Shown here piece after piece: positions 58,950 through 64,000 of a stretch of 64,000 bases of DNA. The position numbers and the translations under genes were made by a program. Under the pieces are notes generated by a model. The model searched no databases. It worked only from the letters and a program-made list of their open reading frames with translations, and was not told the origin of the DNA. Positions within the stretch are counted from its first letter, which is position 1. Each line of letters starts with the position of its first letter. This stretch comes from Anaeramoeba flamelloides (lineage: Eukaryota > Metamonada > Anaeramoebidae): positions 7,523,001 to 7,587,000 of the forward strand of contig JANTQA010000036.1 in assembly GCA_027625915.1 (NCBI GenBank), given 5' to 3'.

Positions 58950-60379
58950 GCATTTTGTGAATCAAAAATTTTCAAAAAGTTTCACCATTAAGAATTAAAT
59001 AATGATAAAACCAACTAAAGGAGAAGTAATTCTATAAAATATGATAGATAAGATCAAGAAATAAAAGATTTTTGTTTTTTTTTTCAAGATCACTTTTTTA
59101 ATTTTTTTAATTTCATTTTTTTATTTTGTAGGAAAATATATTTAACTAGGATATCAGAGACTCTCTATATTTATTAAAATATTAATAAACTTGGTTAAAG
59201 AAAGGGTTTGAATTTTTCAGTTATTCATAAACCATGGCTAGGAAAAGTTGTAAAATGTACTTACTCCCTTAAGTAAAAAGTAATTTTCAATATCAACTTT
59301 TTAAAGGTTGGACTTTAAAACTGCTCATAATTCTCTGAACTATAAGCTTTATTCAAAAACTCGAAGTGATTTTAGAGAGGGTTGTAGAAATATACTTGGG
59401 GTAAGTATATTGTTTGATTCCTAAAGGGTGAAATTAAATCGTTTGCAAAATTGTTTATTAGTTTCGGAATTGTGCAAATATTTGTATTGTAAACTGTTTT
59501 CTATCTAAATCCTTCCAAAATAAACATACCAATATCTTGACTTTCCTATTATTAACAAACTATTAAATCACTCTTATTGGTTATTACATTGCTTTTCAAT
59601 CTTTTTAGTAACCTATAAATTCGGATAGAGAGCTACAAAGTACAATTCAATTAACATATTAATCTGTCACAATAGAAAATTGTAAAACCATTTTAGTCAA
59701 TGACAAAGTTATGAGATGGGAATAGTTTAGAAACCAGCTCGTTGTTTGAGAACTTAGTAAAAATCTTTTCAAAATAAAAGCACTTCAAAAGAAGGTAATA
59801 AATTTTATTAACTTGCGAAAATACTTAAGGAGTGTATAGTACAACCCATATAAATACTTTCAAGGCTTTTTCGAACTTTCACACTGACAGTCTAGCAGAT
59901 TTAAGTTTCTTGAAATTCTTTCATATTTTTTCAAATACTTGATATCAACTATTGAAACCTAAAAAAGGATAAAAAATATTAATAACAAAAGATAGCATTT
60001 TGAATTTAATTGAAATTTATGAAAGATATCTCTCAAGTGCAAATATTTGACAACTTTCAATAACCTGAAACTCTTTTTATGAAAATTGAAAAGTCAAATG
60101 ATGTTTAAATTACATATTTTAAAAAGTTTTACTTGTAAAAACTTTTAAATTGAAAAATGTTTAATTTTTGATCTTGTAATTCGTTTCAAAATTTGGAACA
60201 ATCTCAAAAAAACAATGGTTTTGTTGTCAAGTTTAAAAAAAGTGATTATAATTTTTGGGCTATACTTGTTGTACTAATGTGTTTTTTTTTATCATTTTTT
60301 CTCATTTCATTCTTTTTTTGCTAATTTAAAAAAAACTTTGTAAATTATTTTTTTTTTTCAAGCTCTTTTTTTTTTTTTT

Positions 60380-60424
60380 CTTTTTTCTTCTTATCTTTTT
60401 TCTTCTTATCTTTTTTCTTCTTAT
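60380..60424 (+). repeat. 15-bp x 3 pyrimidine repeat upstream of RCC1-BTB
   Basis: CTTTTTTCTTCTTAT occurs three times in perfect tandem, ending 38 bp before the ATG. It probably lies in the core promoter or 5' leader. It could influence transcription initiation, but that is inference. Confidence 0.75.
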
Positions 60425-60461
60425 CTTTTTTTGATTTTTTTTAATTTCCCTACAAAAGAAA

Positions 60462-62165
60462 ATGGAAAATATATTGACATATGGGAAAGACGACAAAGTC
60501 TTCAAGAAGGCAATCCAAGAACTCCAAAATCAAACGGAAACGTATACGCCAAAAATTATAAATATCTGTGAAAACGAAGGGCTTCTTGTGACAACGAATA
60601 ACAAACTATTCAGACTTAGACAAAGTGTTGAGGAATTGCATTTACAATATGATGATGTCTCTCAAATTAAAACGATCAGAAATGGAGCGCGCTGTTTTTT
60701 GATCTTATGCTCTTCTGGGAATGTTTATATATTTGGCTCTACTGTAAATGGTGGGTTGAAAATAAAAAACGAAAGTAGTTACGCAAAGCCACGAATTATT
60801 GATTATTTTAAGGACAATAACATTTTTATTCGTGACATTGAATGTTGCAATGAGACCCAATTTTTCATTTCTGAAGGAAACGATCTATACTGTGTGGGCC
60901 ATTTGGCAAATACTTTCAATGCACCAAAGCTTAACCCTAATGGACAACTGACGCTTGTTCGTAAAAAAGTGCTCTCACTCTATGGCGGTATCAAGGGCAG
61001 ACACTGCTTTGTTCAGGATGAGGATCTCACTGTGTATGCGTGTGGCCATAATGACTACAAACAATGCGGGATCACGGGTAACAGCGTCCATGTTATCAAG
61101 GTCCCCTTACTCTCTAATGTGAAGAAACTTGACATTGTATGCACCCACACAAATTGTACAGCGTTAGTTGATGGCTATGTGTACTCTGCTGGCTATTCGT
61201 CCTTCCATGGGCTAGATCATTCCAATAATTTGCAAGAGTTTACAAAGATCCCCACAATCCAAGAGATTAAATTCAAATCAATCCACGGTGGCTCTTCTCA
61301 TTTTTGGGCCATTGCAGAGGATAACACAATATATAAATGGGGTTGGAATGATACTGCACAATTGGGCACCGGCGATCGGACAATTAAAACGCCCAAGAAG
61401 CACGCCTTGACTGGACCCCTTACCGAGTCCGGTAATTTGACAATCACCTGTGGGCCCTTTGTATCAATTATTTTCCCTTCCATTGACACTGGCTTCAATT
61501 CTGAGTTTACTAAATTTTTAAAAAGACAAGAAAACTGCGATTGGGAGGTTTATGGAATCAAGGCTCACGAAATAATCGTTAACTGTCGATCTGGCGACAA
61601 GGATCCAAACGAAATTAAAAGCATTTTACAAAACTTTGGTGAAGACAAAACAAGGGAATGGATCGACTGGGTTTACGGCGGCCAATCATATAGCTTTAGT
61701 ACTATCAAGGAAATCGCCAAAAAATTAGAGATTCAAAATGTAGAAAAAAAAACTTTAGAGCACGACATCTTGTTACTCGAAGAAGACGAAGACTCCAAGG
61801 ATTTCATAATACTTGTCAAGGACCCAGAAGAAGATGATGAGGAGGTGGAGGGCGGCGAAGATGAAATGGTTGAAATACCCGTTCACAAAATTATCTTACA
61901 GATTAGATCGGGCTTATTTAGAGACATGTTTAATTTATTATCCGAGAAGAAAGTTACAAATACCGTTCAGGATTATTCGAATAAATCCCCAGAATCACTT
62001 GAAATACTCATTAGTTATTTCTATACAAATAAATTGAAATTAACAGCCGACAACGACCCTCAATTGACAGTAGAAGAACTTGAAGATGCAGTGGAATACT
62101 ATAAACTAGACAAATACTCAAATCTTAAAAGTGAATTGGAACAAATCAAAAACACCTACAAATAA
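60462..62165 (+). CDS. RCC1-repeat and BTB-domain protein
   Basis: An intact 567-residue single-exon protein. Residues about 70-345 form RCC1-type repeats (blocks such as NVYIFGSTVNGGL, LTVYACGHNDYKQCG and NTIYKWGWNDTAQLGTGD), a seven-bladed propeller that in other proteins binds partners such as small GTPases or chromatin. A degenerate BTB-like segment (about 358-425, IKAHEIIVNCRSG) follows. The C-terminus has a clearer BTB/POZ domain (about 445-555): DFIILVKD, an acidic insertion at 455-469, then VHKIILQIRSGLFRDMFN and the ESLEILISYFYTNKL helix pair. BTB domains dimerise and often recruit cullin-3 ligases, so a substrate-adaptor role is plausible but not shown. This RCC1 plus two-BTB layout is, to my knowledge, common in Anaeramoeba. 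Codon use is the least AT-biased in the window. Confidence 0.9.
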   Translation: MENILTYGKDDKVFKKAIQELQNQTETYTPKIINICENEGLLVTTNNKLFRLRQSVEELHLQYDDVSQIKTIRNGARCFLILCSSGNVYIFGSTVNGGLKIKNESSYAKPRIIDYFKDNNIFIRDIECCNETQFFISEGNDLYCVGHLANTFNAPKLNPNGQLTLVRKKVLSLYGGIKGRHCFVQDEDLTVYACGHNDYKQCGITGNSVHVIKVPLLSNVKKLDIVCTHTNCTALVDGYVYSAGYSSFHGLDHSNNLQEFTKIPTIQEIKFKSIHGGSSHFWAIAEDNTIYKWGWNDTAQLGTGDRTIKTPKKHALTGPLTESGNLTITCGPFVSIIFPSIDTGFNSEFTKFLKRQENCDWEVYGIKAHEIIVNCRSGDKDPNEIKSILQNFGEDKTREWIDWVYGGQSYSFSTIKEIAKKLEIQNVEKKTLEHDILLLEEDEDSKDFIILVKDPEEDDEEVEGGEDEMVEIPVHKIILQIRSGLFRDMFNLLSEKKVTNTVQDYSNKSPESLEILISYFYTNKLKLTADNDPQLTVEELEDAVEYYKLDKYSNLKSELEQIKNTYK

Positions 62166-64000
62166 ATAATCTTTTTTTGCATTCATGGATTTTTGGGAAT
62201 ATAATTATTTTTTTACATGTTTTTTTGACTTGAAGTTTAATATCGAAATAATTCTTATGAAGCTGAATTTAACACAATAATAAAATAATAATAAATCAAT
62301 ACAGTTTTCCTATTTGGTTAAATTACCCAGAATTCAATTTTTTTTTCTCCCTTAAATTTCATATAATTTTTAAATACCAAGGTTAATTTTCAATAAAGTT
62401 AAAATATTTTTATTTTTTATACTTTTTAAAAATTCACCTAAGTTGTTTGGGTTCTTGAGGTTACTTTGGTTACTTTGGTTCCTTTGGTTCCTTTGGTTAA
62501 TTCTCTTTTTGCTTTCTTTTGTACAAGTGTTTTGGTGTTTGGGGGTGTATAAGAGTTAAAAAATCTTTATTAGAATTAATAAACTTTGTCTTATTAGTGG
62601 ATTTTATACAAATTTTACAAGTTTGAATTGATTCTGAAGCAAGCTGGACTTAACTGAATCAAACTGATTAGATCTTAAACAAATTAAACCAAGTTAGAAT
62701 TTGAACCAAGCCCAACTCAACTAAAAGAACTGGATGAAAAGGAACTGAATCGGCACATATTCTTGTTCTCGTTTTTATTTTTTATTTTTACAATAGTATT
62801 TTATAAATCTCAATTTAAATTATATATAAACTTTTAAAAACTATTTGAAGCAAAAAAAAAATGATTAGGTATGTGTTTTGTTCAAGATAAAACTTTGTCA
62901 TTTTCTCATTGGATGTGCTATCTGATTGTTTCTCTAATTATAGAAATATATTCTAGAGAATATACTTTATTAAATTTTTTATTAAATAGTGCAAAGAGTA
63001 TAAAGTTATAAGAAACCTTTTAATTGTTAACTATCGAATTTAAATAGGAAGTTTTTCGGATATAAATTATTTTTTTCCTTCTTTAATTTTGAAATTTTTC
63101 TTTTTATTTTGTTGACTTTTAAAATTTTATTTGTGTTCAGATCAATTAAAAAAGTTCCGTTTGGTTAAATTTCGTTTGTGAAAAAAACAAGAAAAAAAAA
63201 AATATTTAAAAGAGTTGAAACGTAAAAACAAGTTGAATTTTAAAGATAATTTGATATTAACCTGTTGAATTAGATTGACATAAGACAAGAATTAGACTTT
63301 GATATGTTGTTTTCAACCATTTAACTAATCCTGTTTTGTTTTTGTTTTTTTGTTTTTGGAGTTTTTAACGAAATTTTATTTTCCTTTTTTTGTATTGTTA
63401 CCGGAAATATTAAATATAAGTATGATTTACATTCAATATCAAAGTAATTTAATATTAGACTTACCCTGATAGATACTAATCTCCCAAATTTTAAATTTTT
63501 ATTTAAAATTGATTTTCAGATCAAATCATTATCATTCAAGTTAAAATTTTTAAATATAACATTAATATATGAAAAAATTATACTTCTTATCCCATTTTTG
63601 GCAAATTATTGAAGGTTTCACATAACAAAACAGTTACATTTTATATTGTCGGGAATATTAAAATATAAAAAAAATACATTATTCTTTATTTAAAAACTGA
63701 AATTGATTATAGATTATATCTAAAGGAAATTATAATAATAGTAATTAATAACATTTTTAACTTATTATATTATTTATCAATAAACGGAAAGGTATTTGAT
63801 CAAAAAAACGTATTTAAAGATATATTTTCATCTTATTTACTTAATATAAACATGAAATTTGTATAATTTTGTCAGATAGAGTTCTAAATAAACTTTATTA
63901 TAAGCCAAAAATGGAATTTAATAATCTAATTTTTCAATTTTATTTAAAGAAAACTAAACTATTTTTCAAACATTTTAATTGACTTTATAATGTTTATGGA
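62166..64000. other. Right-edge intergenic region
   Basis: No gene or repeat copy recognised. A short 9-bp minisatellite (GGTTACTTT twice, then GGTTCCTTT twice) lies at 62459-62498. The remainder is AT-rich, unique sequence. Confidence 0.6.

Larger units (their letters stand above)
56775..59273 (+). repeat. Element G2, with J and A6 nested inside
   Basis: The same element as G1 in opposite orientation. The homology is split: 56890-57620 matches G1 from about 28940 down to 28160, and 59040-59273 matches 27990-27817, ending in AAATGTACTTACTCCCTTAA, the G terminus. Between these parts lie MITE J (57716-57910) and repeat A6 (58251-58949). The left terminus near 56775 is degraded. Confidence 0.72.
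51731..60461. other. Largest intergenic region, nested repeats and a coding fossil
   Basis: 8.7 kb containing B3 (53925-54440), a possible transposon remnant (54970-55660), D4 (55795-56285) and G2 (56775-59273) with nested J and A6. A (TA)n run is at 53737-53762. From 51.8 to 53.9 kb and from 59.3 to 60.36 kb I see nothing beyond AT-rich DNA. Confidence 0.6.

Overview
The window is very AT-rich eukaryotic DNA: long A/T runs, asparagine- and lysine-rich low-complexity insertions in proteins, GT...AG introns from 120 nt to more than 4 kb, and TAA stops. The gene set (cofilin, BIG/Sec7 ARF exchange factor, SERBP1/Stm1-like ribosome-binding protein, RCC1-BTB protein, multi-spanning class 3 lipase, a NACHT-WD40 STAND protein) fits a free-living amoeboid protist. 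The RCC1-BTB protein with acidic and low-complexity stretches recalls Anaeramoeba, but other AT-rich amoebae cannot be excluded from sequence alone.

Layout. The left edge holds the 5' part of a beta-propeller gene (minus strand, MMS1_N/SF3B3-like), then cofilin (minus). After 6.5 kb of repeat-rich DNA come a small orphan protein (9.5 kb, plus) and, beyond a large foldback element, a class 3 lipase with about nine membrane spans (14.9-17.5 kb, plus). From 17.5 to 22.4 kb lie a 5'-truncated LINE inserted in another repeat, and a LINE-tailed fragment. From 22.4 to 32.4 kb on the minus strand is one four-exon BIG/Sec7 gene of about 1,879 residues; its third intron is 4.16 kb and full of repeats. 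From 36.3 to 42.5 kb (plus) lies the most unusual gene: PH, ubiquitin-like, helical, NACHT P-loop NTPase, pentapeptide repeats and WD40 repeats in one polypeptide, interrupted by a one-base frame change at a T7 run inside the pentapeptide domain. A three-exon SERBP1/HABP4/Stm1-like gene (48.9-51.7 kb, plus) has a foldback element in its second intron. An RCC1-BTB gene (60.5-62.2 kb, plus) closes the gene list.

Between genes the window is a layered deposit of non-autonomous elements. I can recognise at least four multi-copy families (called A, B, C, D here), a 1.2 kb terminal-inverted-repeat family (G), single foldback elements (H, I, K, J, E), clustered palindromes (F) and LINE 3' ends. Nested insertions give a relative chronology: a Tc1/mariner-type MITE (J) and an A element inside G2, a LINE inside D1 with a 16-bp target duplication, a LINE-tailed fragment inside B2, and E inside D2. 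No tRNA, rRNA, CRISPR array or bacterial-type feature was seen.

The genes do not form a pathway. BIG/Sec7 (Golgi/endosome ARF activation), cofilin (actin turnover) and the SERBP1-like protein (ribosome dormancy) are housekeeping; the NACHT-WD40 protein is the candidate for a signalling or innate-defence system.
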